From an uncultured Phascolarctobacterium sp. (GTDB taxonomy: Bacteria > Bacillota > Negativicutes > Acidaminococcales > Acidaminococcaceae), in the NCBI GenBank assembly GCA_958448515.1, contig CAUDEF010000010.1, positions 1 through 64,000 of the forward strand: a stretch of 64,000 nt of DNA, given 5' to 3'. Below the pieces are notes generated by a model. It saw nothing but the letters and a program-made list of their open reading frames with translations. It made no database searches and was not told the DNA's origin. Shown here piece after piece: positions 31,395 to 40,330 of the stretch. The position numbers and the translations under genes are program-made. How positions within the stretch are numbered: position 1 is the stretch's first letter; each line of letters begins with the position of its first letter.

Positions 31395-33065
31395 ATGTTA
31401 TCTGATATTGAAATTGCTCAACAGGCGAAAATGCTTAAAATTGTCGATGTAGCTGAAAAGCTGGGCATCAGCGAAGACTATATTGAAATGTATGGTCGCT
31501 ACAAGGCAAAATTATCCATGGATTTAATTCGCAGTCTGGAAAATAAAAAAGCAGGCAAGCTTATACTTGTTACTGCTATTACTCCTACTCCGGCCGGAGA
31601 GGGTAAATCTACTACTACTGTTGGTCTGGCTCAGGGCTTGGCAAAACTTGATAAAAAAGTTATTGTTGCTTTGCGCGAACCATCTCTTGGTCCATGCATG
31701 GGTATTAAAGGCGGTGCTGCAGGAGGCGGTTATTCTCAGGTAGTGCCTATGGAAGATATCAACCTGCACTTTACAGGCGATTTCCATGCTATAACTTCTG
31801 CGCATATGCTGCTCAGTGCTATGCTTGATAATCATATTCAGCAGGGCAATGCTTTAAATATCGACCCCAGACGCATTGTCTGGAAACGTGTTGTTGACAT
31901 GAACGATCGTGAGCTGCGCAATATTGTTGTTGGTTTAGGTGGCAAAGCTCATGGCGTACCCCGTCAGGATGGATTTGATATTACCGTAGCTTCTGAGGTT
32001 ATGGCTATTTTATGCCTGGCTAATGACCTGAAAGATTTAAAAGAACGTTTGAGCAAGATTATTGTTGCTTATGATTATAATGGTCAGCCTGTTACCGCAG
32101 GACAGATTAAAGCTCACGGAGCAATGGCAGCTTTGCTGAAAGATGCTATTAAACCTAACCTGGTTCAGACTTTGGAAAATGTTCCGGCAATTATTCATGG
32201 CGGTCCGTTTGCAAATATTGCTCATGGCTGCAACAGTGTCATGGCAACTAAAACTGCAATGAAACTTGCTGATTATACAATTACTGAAGCTGGCTTTGGT
32301 GCTGACCTTGGTGCAGAAAAATTCTTTGATATTAAATGCCGTTATGCAGGTTTGAAACCTGATGCGGTAGTAATTGTTGCTACTGTACGTGCCTTAAAGA
32401 TGCATGGTGGTGTACCTAAAACAGAACTGGCAGTACCTAATGTGGAAGCTGTGAAAAAAGGTATTGTAAATCTGGAAAAACATATCGAAAATGTGAAGAA
32501 ATTTGGTGTACCGCTGGTAGTTGCTATTAACATTTTTGCTCAGGATACTCCTGAAGAGCTGGAAGCAATACGTGAACACTGTGCTAAACATGGCGTTAAT
32601 GTAGCATTATCCGACGTATTTGCCCGCGGCGGAGAAGGCGGTATTGAACTTGCTAAGGAAGTTGCTGCTTTGGCAGAAAGCGGCACAGCTGATTTCAAAC
32701 CTTTGTATGCAAGCGAACTTTCCCTGAAAGAAAAAATTGAAACAATCGCTAAAGAAATTTATGGCGCTGACGGTGTAAACTACAGCAAGGATGCAGATAA
32801 AGCTTTGAAAGAATTTGAAGCTTTAGGTTATGGTAATTTGCCTGTATGTATGGCAAAAACCCAGTATTCCTTCTCTGATGATCAGACTTTGCTTGGCCGT
32901 CCCAGCGGTTTTAATATTACAATTAAAAATTGCCGTATTGCCGCAGGTGCAGGATTTATTGTTGTTCTGACCGGTGATATCATGACTATGCCTGGTTTGC
33001 CGAAGGTTCCGGCTGCAGAAAAAATCGATGTCAGTGATGAAGGCGTAATCAGCGGCTTATTCTAA
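31395..33065 (+). CDS. fhs: Formate-tetrahydrofolate ligase
   Basis: A 556-residue ATP-dependent ligase making 10-formyl-THF from formate. TPTPAGEGKSTTTVGL is the phosphate-binding loop, REPSLGPCMGIKGGAAGGGY follows, and GFGADLGAEKF and PGLPKVPAA are family marks. Full length. It is followed 11 nt later by folD, forming a one-carbon pair. The 86-bp leader contains only a small CTTTAC/GTAAAG hairpin near 31337 and a GGAGGAGGG ribosome site. Confidence 0.96.
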   Translation: MLSDIEIAQQAKMLKIVDVAEKLGISEDYIEMYGRYKAKLSMDLIRSLENKKAGKLILVTAITPTPAGEGKSTTTVGLAQGLAKLDKKVIVALREPSLGPCMGIKGGAAGGGYSQVVPMEDINLHFTGDFHAITSAHMLLSAMLDNHIQQGNALNIDPRRIVWKRVVDMNDRELRNIVVGLGGKAHGVPRQDGFDITVASEVMAILCLANDLKDLKERLSKIIVAYDYNGQPVTAGQIKAHGAMAALLKDAIKPNLVQTLENVPAIIHGGPFANIAHGCNSVMATKTAMKLADYTITEAGFGADLGAEKFFDIKCRYAGLKPDAVVIVATVRALKMHGGVPKTELAVPNVEAVKKGIVNLEKHIENVKKFGVPLVVAINIFAQDTPEELEAIREHCAKHGVNVALSDVFARGGEGGIELAKEVAALAESGTADFKPLYASELSLKEKIETIAKEIYGADGVNYSKDADKALKEFEALGYGNLPVCMAKTQYSFSDDQTLLGRPSGFNITIKNCRIAAGAGFIVVLTGDIMTMPGLPKVPAAEKIDVSDEGVISGLF

Positions 33066-33076
33066 GGAGATAATAA

Positions 33077-33907
33077 ATGGAAGCTCTTTTAATGAAGGGA
33101 AAACCGGTTGCCGATGCTTACAGAGAAACTATCAGCAAAAGAGTTGCTGAAGCAAAGGAAGCTGGCAATAAGGTTACTCTTGTTATTGTTCTTGTAGGTA
33201 ATGATCCTGCATCTCATGTATATAAAGACAGACTGGTAAAACTTACTGAAAGTCTTGGCGCGGAAGCTAAAGTTGTAGAGATGCCGGAAGAAACTTCTGA
33301 AGCAGAAGTTATTGAAGCTATTAAGAAAATGAACAGAAACAGATATATTACCGGCATTCTGCCGATGATGCCTATGCCGAAGCACATTAACAGCGATGCC
33401 ATAGGCGCTGCTGTTACTGCCAGCAAAGATGTAGATTGCCTTAACACAACTAATGTAGGCAATCTGTATCTGGGAAGAAGTCATTGGGCTCCCTGCACTG
33501 CCAGAGCCTGCATGGCTGCTCTCGAATATTATAATATTGAGCTGGAAGGTAAAAATGCCGTTGTTATCGGCAGAAGTAATGTTATCGGTAAGCCAGTTGC
33601 AAATCTTCTTTTGCAGAAAAATGCAACTGTTACTGTTTGCCATTCCAGAACTAAAAATATTGCTGAGATTACCAAGAATGCGGATATTATTATTGCTGCT
33701 GTAGGTAAGGCAGGATTTGTGACTCCGGAAATGGTGAAGCCTGGTGCTGTGGTTGTTGACGTTGGCATTAATTCCGTTGACGGAAAAATAGTAGGTGATG
33801 TGGATCCGGCTGTTGCTGAAAAAGCTTCGGCAATGACACCTGTACCGGGAGGCATTGGTGTTATCAGCAATATGATGGTAATGGATTGCCTTACTTCAGG
33901 AAAATAG
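33077..33907 (+). CDS. folD: FolD-like methylene-THF dehydrogenase with altered active site
   Basis: A 276-residue FolD homologue. The NADP domain is normal: VVIGRSNVIGKPVANLL, CHSRTKN, VVDVGIN and TPVPGGIGVISN. In the catalytic cleft the canonical Y-x3-K reads Y49-KDR-L53, so the general-base Lys is replaced by Leu, and the VQLPLP loop reads LPMMPMP, with Met97 at the Gln position. Asp120 is kept, but the following Gly is Cys. In the human enzyme that Lys and Gln are needed for cyclohydrolase, so this protein may be dehydrogenase only. The gene is co-transcribed with fhs. Confidence 0.88.
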   Translation: MEALLMKGKPVADAYRETISKRVAEAKEAGNKVTLVIVLVGNDPASHVYKDRLVKLTESLGAEAKVVEMPEETSEAEVIEAIKKMNRNRYITGILPMMPMPKHINSDAIGAAVTASKDVDCLNTTNVGNLYLGRSHWAPCTARACMAALEYYNIELEGKNAVVIGRSNVIGKPVANLLLQKNATVTVCHSRTKNIAEITKNADIIIAAVGKAGFVTPEMVKPGAVVVDVGINSVDGKIVGDVDPAVAEKASAMTPVPGGIGVISNMMVMDCLTSGK

Positions 33908-33916
33908 GGAGTATTT

Positions 33917-34345
33917 ATGTTAAAAGTATTTTGGCTTTTTATGCTTATTGCTTTTACAACATTAATATTTTTGAATTCTTCTTTGCCGATGTCTGAATCA
34001 GGAAAAATGAGCGGAGAACTGGCTGACTGTATTTATGGTTTCTGTTCTGCAGCCGGTATTGATGCTGGTCCTGATTTGGAGCATCAGCTGCGCAAGACAG
34101 CGCATTTTTGTGGTTTTGCCTTGCAGGGACTGCTTTTGTGGAAGGTTTTTACTGCCTTTCATGTACGCAGTTATACGGCAAACGGGTATATATTTTTCCT
34201 TGGTTTGCTGACTGCGGTTGTTGATGAATATATTCAGAGTTTTGCCTATGGAAGGAATGCTTCTGTAAATGATGTTTTGCTTGATTTCAGCGGCATTTTT
34301 ACCATGTGGCTGGCCTGCCGCGTCTGGCAATGGAGCCGTCATTAA
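33917..34345 (+). CDS. VanZ-like membrane protein
   Basis: A 142-residue protein with four hydrophobic segments and the VanZ pattern: FLNSSLP near the start, LRKTAHFCGFALQG (the conserved K-x2-H-x2-x-F), VVDEYIQSFAYGRNASVNDVLLDFSG. VanZ-type proteins are linked to low-level teicoplanin resistance and, in other members, to unknown envelope functions. It is 9 nt after folD, and the transcript ends just beyond it. Confidence 0.85.
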   Translation: MLKVFWLFMLIAFTTLIFLNSSLPMSESGKMSGELADCIYGFCSAAGIDAGPDLEHQLRKTAHFCGFALQGLLLWKVFTAFHVRSYTANGYIFFLGLLTAVVDEYIQSFAYGRNASVNDVLLDFSGIFTMWLACRVWQWSRH

Positions 34346-34384
34346 AAAACACTGCTTTCTGTATTCAGAAAGCAGTGTTTTTAT
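34345..34384 (+). terminator. Terminator after the fhs-folD-vanZ operon
   Basis: A 17-bp stem AAAAACACTGCTTTCTG with its complement, a TATT loop and a T tail. Confidence 0.93.
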
Positions 34385-34445
34385 GTTACAAAAATTATAT
34401 TTTTGCGAAACAGATGAAAAAAAGCTGTAATTTTACATTGTTGCA

Positions 34446-34474
34446 TTGACCGAAAAAACTTTGAATGATATACT
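34446..34474 (+). promoter_or_regulatory. Promoter of the ECF transporter operon
   Basis: -35 TTGACC (34446-34451), a 17-bp spacer, -10 TATACT (34469-34474). No riboswitch is visible in the 38-nt leader. Confidence 0.75.
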
Positions 34475-34512
34475 CGAAAATAGTATTTTATATATAATGT
34501 GAGGCAACGATT

Positions 34513-35085
34513 ATGGAAGAAAATAAGGATAAGATTCCTCAGTTAACAGAAATAGAGCCGATGCAGGATGGGTACAGATGGGTAGCCATAACTGCCATGC
34601 TGCTGGCTATAGGTATTATTTTGCATACAGTAAGTCCTAATATCGGTGGTGTAACCCCTAACTGGACCATTGCAATGTATGCAATAGTTATCAATTTGAC
34701 CAACCCGAAATTATCTCAGGCTATAGGTATTGGTTTTATTGCCGGGCTTACTCTGGTACCGTCATCAAAATCTGCATTTCCATTAGGTAATCTGGCCAGT
34801 GAAATTACCGGAGCTACTGTGTGCTGTATTTTGGTAAAGGCCATGCTGGCTGCAGGTATGAAAAACTGGAAATTACGTCCTTTGGTAACAGGTTTTCTGG
34901 CAACTATTGCCAGCGGCGGATTGTTTACTTTTATTTTAAAAGTTGTACTGGGACTGCCTTTAAGCGTATGGATTTATGCCATGCTGCCCATAGTAGCCAT
35001 AGTGGGATTGTTAAACGGACTGATTACTTTCTTTTTATATGCTCCCGTCAGAAAGCTGTTTTTTGTACAGGAGGATGAAGATTAA
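34513..35085 (+). CDS. ECF transporter S component, substrate unknown
   Basis: A 190-residue protein with about five to six helices. It looks like an ECF substrate-capture subunit (RWVAITAMLLAIGIILH start, GVTPNWTIAMYAIVIN, FPLGNLASEITGA), and it resembles the tryptophan/unknown-vitamin S components of Firmicutes, but I could not place it in a ligand class. It is the first gene of a complete S-A-A'-T operon, so the module is at least partly dedicated to it. Confidence 0.8.
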   Translation: MEENKDKIPQLTEIEPMQDGYRWVAITAMLLAIGIILHTVSPNIGGVTPNWTIAMYAIVINLTNPKLSQAIGIGFIAGLTLVPSSKSAFPLGNLASEITGATVCCILVKAMLAAGMKNWKLRPLVTGFLATIASGGLFTFILKVVLGLPLSVWIYAMLPIVAIVGLLNGLITFFLYAPVRKLFFVQEDED

Positions 35086-35948
35086 TGGAAAATGTTATTC
35101 AACTGGAAAATTTTTATTTTGCTTATAAAAAATCTGATCTTGTTTTAAAGAATATTAATATTAATATTAAAAAAGGAAGCTTTACCATGCTTGCCGGTCC
35201 CAGCGGAGCAGGAAAAACAACTCTCTGCAAAGCTATGACAGGCATTGTGCCCTATTATATGGGCGGAAGATACAGTGGTGAGGTAAAAGTACTTGGCGAA
35301 TCCACTAAAGGCAAAAGAGTATCCGATATCGCCATGCGTGTCGGCTTTATTATGGAAGATTATGAAAGTCAGCTGGTTTCACTGACTGCCGGAGAGGAAG
35401 TTGCTTTCAGCCTTTTAAATCATGGTTTTTCACCGGCAGAGGTTGAGCAGAGAACAAGAAAAGCACTGGAAGATGTCGGTCTGCCGGGCAGAGAGAGCTA
35501 TCAGCTGGATGAACTCAGCGGCGGACAAAGACAAAGACTTCTTTTGGCAGCTACTTTGGCAGTACATCCGGAAATTATTGTTTTGGATGAGCCTGTGTCT
35601 GCTATGGATCCTGATGGTGCTATTTCTCTTTACAAACTTGTTTATGATATTCACAAAATGTATGGTACAACCATTGTGGTAGTAGAGCATCGTACTGATT
35701 ATCTGCTGCCGTATATTACTGACCTTGTTGCCTTAAAGGATGGTGAAGTTGTTGCCAGTGACAGCTTTGAGATCGCTGCGCCGAAAATGTATGCCGATCC
35801 GCAGCTGCGTTGTCTGCTGCCTTCTTTGTGGCAGGTTAAGCTTGGTCTGGAAGACAGATTTGATATCAGACTTGGCAATTGGCGTTGTGAGCAGGATGCG
35901 CTGACAGATCTGCGTGCTTTTGGTTTTCAAAGGAGGGCTGACTTATGA
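35085..35948 (+). CDS. ECF transporter ATPase (EcfA)
   Basis: A 287-residue ABC ATPase. Walker A GPSGAGKTT, Q-loop IMEDYESQLVS, signature ELSGGQRQRLLLAATL, Walker B IIVLDEPVSAMDP and H-loop VVEHRTDY are complete. The Q-loop context is the one seen in ECF energising subunits. The start overlaps the S-component stop by one base (TAATG), and the stop overlaps the second ATPase. Confidence 0.92.
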   Translation: MENVIQLENFYFAYKKSDLVLKNININIKKGSFTMLAGPSGAGKTTLCKAMTGIVPYYMGGRYSGEVKVLGESTKGKRVSDIAMRVGFIMEDYESQLVSLTAGEEVAFSLLNHGFSPAEVEQRTRKALEDVGLPGRESYQLDELSGGQRQRLLLAATLAVHPEIIVLDEPVSAMDPDGAISLYKLVYDIHKMYGTTIVVVEHRTDYLLPYITDLVALKDGEVVASDSFEIAAPKMYADPQLRCLLPSLWQVKLGLEDRFDIRLGNWRCEQDALTDLRAFGFQRRADL

Positions 35949-36754
35949 TAGAAGCTAAAGAGGTTAATTTTGCTTATACCCGCGGGCAGCCTGTTATTAA
36001 TGATATGGACATAAAAATTAATGCCGGTGAATTTGTGGCTTTGCTTGGTCATAACGGCAGCGGCAAGACCACCTTAAGCAGACTGTTTATGGCTCTGTGT
36101 CATCCGCGCAGCGGGCAGATTTTAATTGACGGCGAAGATATTGTAAAAAAAGAGCCTGCTGATTTGGCAGATAAGATAGGCTATGTTTTCCAGAATCCTG
36201 ATTTGCAGATTTTGGAAGATACTGTTTTTGATGAGGTAGCTTATGGACCAAGAGCTAAAAAGCTGACAGAAGAAACTATTAACAGACAGGTTAATGAAGC
36301 TTTGGAAGCAATGGGACTTACTGAACTTAAAAATGAATATCCACGCCTGCTTTCTTTTGGACAAAAGAGAAGACTTGGTGTAGCTGCAGCTTTGGCTTTA
36401 AATCCGCGAATTTTGATTTTGGACGAAATTACCAATGGTCAGGATGCTCTGGAAAAAGAGCGCATGATGGAATATCTGCAGGCGATTAATGAAAAACGCG
36501 GTATGACTATTGTGCTGATTTCTCATGATATGGAAATAGTGCGCAGATATGCGCAGCGAGTTATTGTTCTGCATCATGGAACGCTGGCCTTTGATGGCAC
36601 TCCCAAAGAGCTTTTTGATGGAACAAAGCCTGTAGAGCGTTGGGGACTGCATAAGCCGGTAGTTGCTTCTCTTGCAGCAGATTTTGATATGGATGCTGCG
36701 TTGGCGGAAGATTTTTGTAATGGCCTGGAGAGAAAAGTAGGTGAAATGCGATGA
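35945..36754 (+). CDS. ECF transporter ATPase (EcfA')
   Basis: A 269-residue ABC ATPase, second subunit of the heterodimer. Walker A GHNGSGKTT, Q-loop VFQNPDLQI (typical of ECF ATPases), a modified signature LLSFGQKRRLGVAAAL in place of LSGGQ, Walker B ILILDEITNGQD and H-loop LISHDMEIV. The usual LDEPT is LDEIT. It overlaps both neighbours by 4 nt. Confidence 0.92.
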   Translation: MIEAKEVNFAYTRGQPVINDMDIKINAGEFVALLGHNGSGKTTLSRLFMALCHPRSGQILIDGEDIVKKEPADLADKIGYVFQNPDLQILEDTVFDEVAYGPRAKKLTEETINRQVNEALEAMGLTELKNEYPRLLSFGQKRRLGVAAALALNPRILILDEITNGQDALEKERMMEYLQAINEKRGMTIVLISHDMEIVRRYAQRVIVLHHGTLAFDGTPKELFDGTKPVERWGLHKPVVASLAADFDMDAALAEDFCNGLERKVGEMR

Positions 36755-37419
36755 AATTAACTGCTTTTACACAAATTATTGTCACTCTGGCAGTAACAGC
36801 GTGGGTTTTTATTTTGCCGGTGGAGGCTGTTGCTACGATTCTGGTAATAGAACTGGCACTGCTTTTGTATATTAAACACGATAAAATGACCATGGCTGCC
36901 ATTGGTGGACTGGCCGTTTTTACAGGTACGATGGTCTTATTGCAGCTGCTTTTTGGCACACCTTTGCAGCAGTCCTTAATAGGCGGTTTGCGCATGCTGG
37001 TAATGACTATGGCCTTTTTGTGCATGCTGGCTGCAACAAGAATTCAGGATATTGCCAAAGCGCTGGTTGACAGATTCAGACTTCCCTGCGAGTATGCTTT
37101 CATGCTTACCACAGCACTGCGTTTTGTGCCTAATTTTCTGACTGACAGTGCGATTACACTGGATGCACAAAGCTGCCGCGGGTATTCTAACAGAGGCAAT
37201 ATTATTAAAAGATTTCTGGCGTATCTTGTAGTAATCAGACCTCTTGTTATGCGCGCTGTTGCAAAATCAGAAACTTTGGCTCTCAGTATGGAGCTGAAAG
37301 GTTTTGGCGGAAACACTTATAAAAATTCTCCGTCTGAGCCGCTGAGATTTGCTGATTATTTTGTTCTTTGCATAGTTGTAATTTTGAGTACATATCCTTT
37401 CTGGATTGGCAGAATATAA
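36751..37419 (+). CDS. ECF transporter transmembrane component (EcfT)
   Basis: A 222-residue membrane coupling protein with about five helices. The C-terminal cytoplasmic part has the two short Ala-Arg-Gly type coupling motifs, seen here as the QSCRGYSNRGN and SMELKGFGG segments, which contact the two ATPases. It closes the operon; a shared terminator follows. Confidence 0.9.
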   Translation: MKLTAFTQIIVTLAVTAWVFILPVEAVATILVIELALLLYIKHDKMTMAAIGGLAVFTGTMVLLQLLFGTPLQQSLIGGLRMLVMTMAFLCMLAATRIQDIAKALVDRFRLPCEYAFMLTTALRFVPNFLTDSAITLDAQSCRGYSNRGNIIKRFLAYLVVIRPLVMRAVAKSETLALSMELKGFGGNTYKNSPSEPLRFADYFVLCIVVILSTYPFWIGRI

Positions 37420-37455
37420 AAAGAGCACCTCGCTTGAAGCGGGGCGCTCTTTTTT
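37418..37455. terminator. Bidirectional terminator
   Basis: Arms AAAAGAGCACCTCGCTT and AGCGGGGCGCTCTTTT with one or two mismatches and A/T runs on both sides. Confidence 0.88.
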
Positions 37456-37460
37456 AGTTT

Positions 37461-37982
37461 TTAGTTATTGTATACGGGGCAGTCAGCAGGGGGATTGTGA
37501 CGGAAATGATGTCCTTTGTGATGATGGCCTCCTGCTTTTACAGCTGCACGCTGCTCAGGAGTCATATTCTGCCATTGCTCACGGCTTTTATCCCTGTTTT
37601 CTCTTTGGGCAGTTATAAATTTTTCTACCTCCTGACGCTGTTCGGGAGAAAGTTTTTCCATAGCAGCTTCTCTTTCCTTATCGCGTTGTGCGCGCCATTC
37701 TTCTCTTGCTTTCTGGCGTTCTTCAGGAGTCATGTTCTGCCATTGTTCACGTTGTTCCTGACGCTGTTTAATCTGTTCATCAGTGAGGGGGGCGCGTCTC
37801 ATAGATTTACGCATGTGATGACCATATTGCGGGCAGTCAGGATCATTATTGCAATGGAGAATTGCTGCTGTACGTTCAGCCATTGTTGGTTTTGCAGGTT
37901 CATCTGCAGCAAATGCCGCATTGGCACATAACGCTGTTAAAACGGCTCCTGCCAGTAATGCTTTTTTGAAATTGATCTTCAT
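37461..37982 (-). CDS. CpxP/Spy-like exported protein with His-rich tail
   Basis: A 173-residue periplasmic protein: signal peptide cut near AFAAD, then a long, highly charged helical region rich in Gln, Arg and Glu. The sequence REQWQNMTPE occurs twice (followed by ERQKAREEWR and by QRAAVKAGG), with a related MEKLSPEQRQEVE between, resembling the LTxxQ-type repeats of CpxP and Spy chaperones. The tail GGHHHKGHHFRH could bind metal, and two CP/DCP Cys motifs flank the helix. The start follows AAGGAGTG. It is divergent from a two-component system, as in cpxP-cpxRA. Confidence 0.75.
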   Translation of the reverse strand: MKINFKKALLAGAVLTALCANAAFAADEPAKPTMAERTAAILHCNNDPDCPQYGHHMRKSMRRAPLTDEQIKQRQEQREQWQNMTPEERQKAREEWRAQRDKEREAAMEKLSPEQRQEVEKFITAQRENRDKSREQWQNMTPEQRAAVKAGGHHHKGHHFRHNPPADCPVYNN

Positions 37983-38146
37983 ATTTATCACTCCTTGTAT
38001 TGTATTTCCTTTTGTTGAGTTTATTATAAAATTAAAATATGGCAAAATAATGTTTTTTTATAAAAAATCTCTTTGAACAATATTTTGCCATATTTTTTTA
38101 TTATATTTATAATGGAGGTAAGAGTAAGCAAAAGAGGTGTATTTGC

Positions 38147-38836
38147 ATGGGTAAAATTTTAATAGTTGATGATAATAAACAAATTACTTCAATTCTTTCC
38201 GGTTACGCACAAAAAGAAGGGCTGGAACCGATTGTTGCTTTAGATGGAAAAGAAGCTTTGGATATGTACGCCAGATATGCTGATGAAATTGTAATGATTT
38301 TGCTGGATGTAATGATGCCTGAAATAGATGGTTTTGAAGTGTGCAAAAGAATACGCAGAGAGTCAATGGTTCCCATCATTATGGTAACTGCCAGAGGTGA
38401 GGATTATGATAAAATAATGGGACTTGATATCGGTGCGGATGACTATGTACTTAAACCTTTTTCTGCCAATGAGGTAATGGCAAGGGTGAGAGCTGTTTTG
38501 CGCAGATTGGGAGGCAATGAACCTAAAAAGCAGAATATATACGCAGTCAGCAATTTATCTATTGATATTGATCAGTATAAAGTAAAAATAGATAACCAGG
38601 AGGTTGCCCTGACAAAAAAAGAAGTAGAGCTTTTGTGGACGCTGGCGAAAAACAGTACCAAGGTATTCAGCAGGGACAATCTGCTGGACAGTATCTGGGG
38701 CTATGATTATTTTGGCGACAGCCGTACAGTTGATTCACATATTAAAAGAATGCGTGCCAAACTTGATAAATACGCGCATGATAACTGGGAGATTAAAACT
38801 ATCTGGGGTGTTGGGTATAAATTTGAGGAGAAATAG
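38147..38836 (+). CDS. OmpR/PhoB-family response regulator
   Basis: A 229-residue regulator. Receiver domain (1-120) with ILIVDDNKQ for the acidic pocket, phosphoacceptor Asp in MILLDVMMP, conserved Thr in MVTARGED and Lys in VLKPFSANE. The winged-helix output domain (about 130-228) ends LDKYAHDNWEIKTIWGVGYKF, given here as IKTIWGVGYKF. It is 2 nt from the kinase gene and divergent from the CpxP-like gene, which is the obvious candidate target. Confidence 0.94.
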   Translation: MGKILIVDDNKQITSILSGYAQKEGLEPIVALDGKEALDMYARYADEIVMILLDVMMPEIDGFEVCKRIRRESMVPIIMVTARGEDYDKIMGLDIGADDYVLKPFSANEVMARVRAVLRRLGGNEPKKQNIYAVSNLSIDIDQYKVKIDNQEVALTKKEVELLWTLAKNSTKVFSRDNLLDSIWGYDYFGDSRTVDSHIKRMRAKLDKYAHDNWEIKTIWGVGYKFEEK

Positions 38837-38838
38837 CT

Positions 38839-40323
38839 ATGAAAAATAGGATAGCATGGAAACTTACTGCATATTTTGCTGTAGTTTTACTGATTTTTGC
38901 TGTTGGAGTGGGATTGTCTTTTGCCCATTTTTTTAAGCAGCATACTATTGATATTAAGAAAAAAGAAATGCAGGTTCGTGCAGTGAAAATTTCCGAAGTT
39001 ATTCGCGATAATATGCATTATCTGGAAAACAGATATGGTAACAGTATTTCCAACAGCAGGTTTATTCAGTATCTTGATAATGTTACTATGGAAGATGTCT
39101 GGGTTGTAGATTTAGACAGAAATCTTAATGTGGCTCATTCTTCAGAAAATATCAGAGGGCATCACAGAAAACTGATGAAGGACAGCCCGAGAGCTGCTTA
39201 TAACGCTCTGACTGATTCTGCCAAAGAACATATTGATGAGGTATTTGCCGGAAAATCCTTTACTATTGAGGAATTTAATCCTGTCTTGGAGGATGTTGTT
39301 GTTACTGTAGGTGTGCCTGTTTATGACTGGAACGGAAATATAAAGGCTGTTGTTCTTTTGAATTCTTCAGTTGACGGCATGCGTGATGCGGCTTGGGAAG
39401 GTATACGTATTTTAATTATCAGCAGTGTGCTGGCACTGGTTCTTGTATTTGTTTTAAGTATTATTTTTTCACTGCATTTTACCAAACCGCTAAACATAAT
39501 GAAGGGTATTGCAGAACGGCTTGCTGATAAAGATTATCAGGCTAAATGCAATCTGCAAAGAAATGATGAAATAGGCGACCTGGCAAATACACTTGATGTG
39601 CTGGCTGAAAGGCTGCAGCTGGCTGATGAGGAACGGCAGAAGCTGGAAAATCTGCGCCGGGAGTTTATTGCCAATATTTCTCACGAATTGCGTACACCGG
39701 TTACTGTTATCCGCGGCAGTCTGGAGGCTTTGCTGGATGGTGTTATTGATAATCCGGAGGATATTAAGCATTATAATCAGCAGATGCTTAGTGAAAGTAT
39801 TTTTCTGCAGCGCCTGATAAATGATCTGCTTGACTTGTCTAGACTGCAGAATACTGATTTTCCTATTGAAAAAGAGCCGCTTAATTTTTGTGATGTAGTG
39901 CAGGATGCAGTACGCAGCAGCAGGCAGCTGGGAGCTGAAAAAAATCTGCAGATTAATGCTGAACTGGATACTGATGTGTACGTTATTAATGGTGATTATG
40001 GCAGACTGCGTCAGATGCTGATGGTTTTTCTGCATAACAGTATTAAATTTTCCCCGGAAGATGCTTCAATAGATATTGCATTGAAGGATAATATTCTTAC
40101 TATTACAGATTACGGCTGCGGCATGAAAAAAGAAGACCTTGCTCATGCATTTGAGAGATTTTATAAAGCAAGAAATGAAAAAAATAAATCCGGCAGCGGT
40201 CTTGGGCTGGCAATAGCTAAACAGATTGCTTTAAGGCACAATATGGAGCTTATGTTGGACAGTGAGGAAAATAAATTTACTAAAATAACTGTCGTATTAC
40301 CGCAAAAGCAGGATTTGGAGTGA
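38839..40323 (+). CDS. Two-component sensor histidine kinase
   Basis: A 494-residue membrane kinase. Two transmembrane helices (about 10-30 and 188-210) enclose a periplasmic sensor of about 155 residues (dCache/PAS-like, with VWVVDLDRNLNVAHSS). HAMP follows, then HisKA with phosphoacceptor His in NISHELRTPVT, and an HATPase with LHNSIKFSP as N box, ITDYGCGM as G1 and GSGLGLAIAK as G2. Complete. It pairs with the preceding response regulator; a periplasmic sensor fits with the CpxP-like protein next door. Confidence 0.94.
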   Translation: MKNRIAWKLTAYFAVVLLIFAVGVGLSFAHFFKQHTIDIKKKEMQVRAVKISEVIRDNMHYLENRYGNSISNSRFIQYLDNVTMEDVWVVDLDRNLNVAHSSENIRGHHRKLMKDSPRAAYNALTDSAKEHIDEVFAGKSFTIEEFNPVLEDVVVTVGVPVYDWNGNIKAVVLLNSSVDGMRDAAWEGIRILIISSVLALVLVFVLSIIFSLHFTKPLNIMKGIAERLADKDYQAKCNLQRNDEIGDLANTLDVLAERLQLADEERQKLENLRREFIANISHELRTPVTVIRGSLEALLDGVIDNPEDIKHYNQQMLSESIFLQRLINDLLDLSRLQNTDFPIEKEPLNFCDVVQDAVRSSRQLGAEKNLQINAELDTDVYVINGDYGRLRQMLMVFLHNSIKFSPEDASIDIALKDNILTITDYGCGMKKEDLAHAFERFYKARNEKNKSGSGLGLAIAKQIALRHNMELMLDSEENKFTKITVVLPQKQDLE

Positions 40324-40330
40324 AGAGTTA

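Noticed and set aside
37497..37931. Plus-strand open frame opposite the CpxP-like gene
   Set aside because: It is a shadow of the exported protein, whose signal peptide, repeats and ribosome site are convincing.
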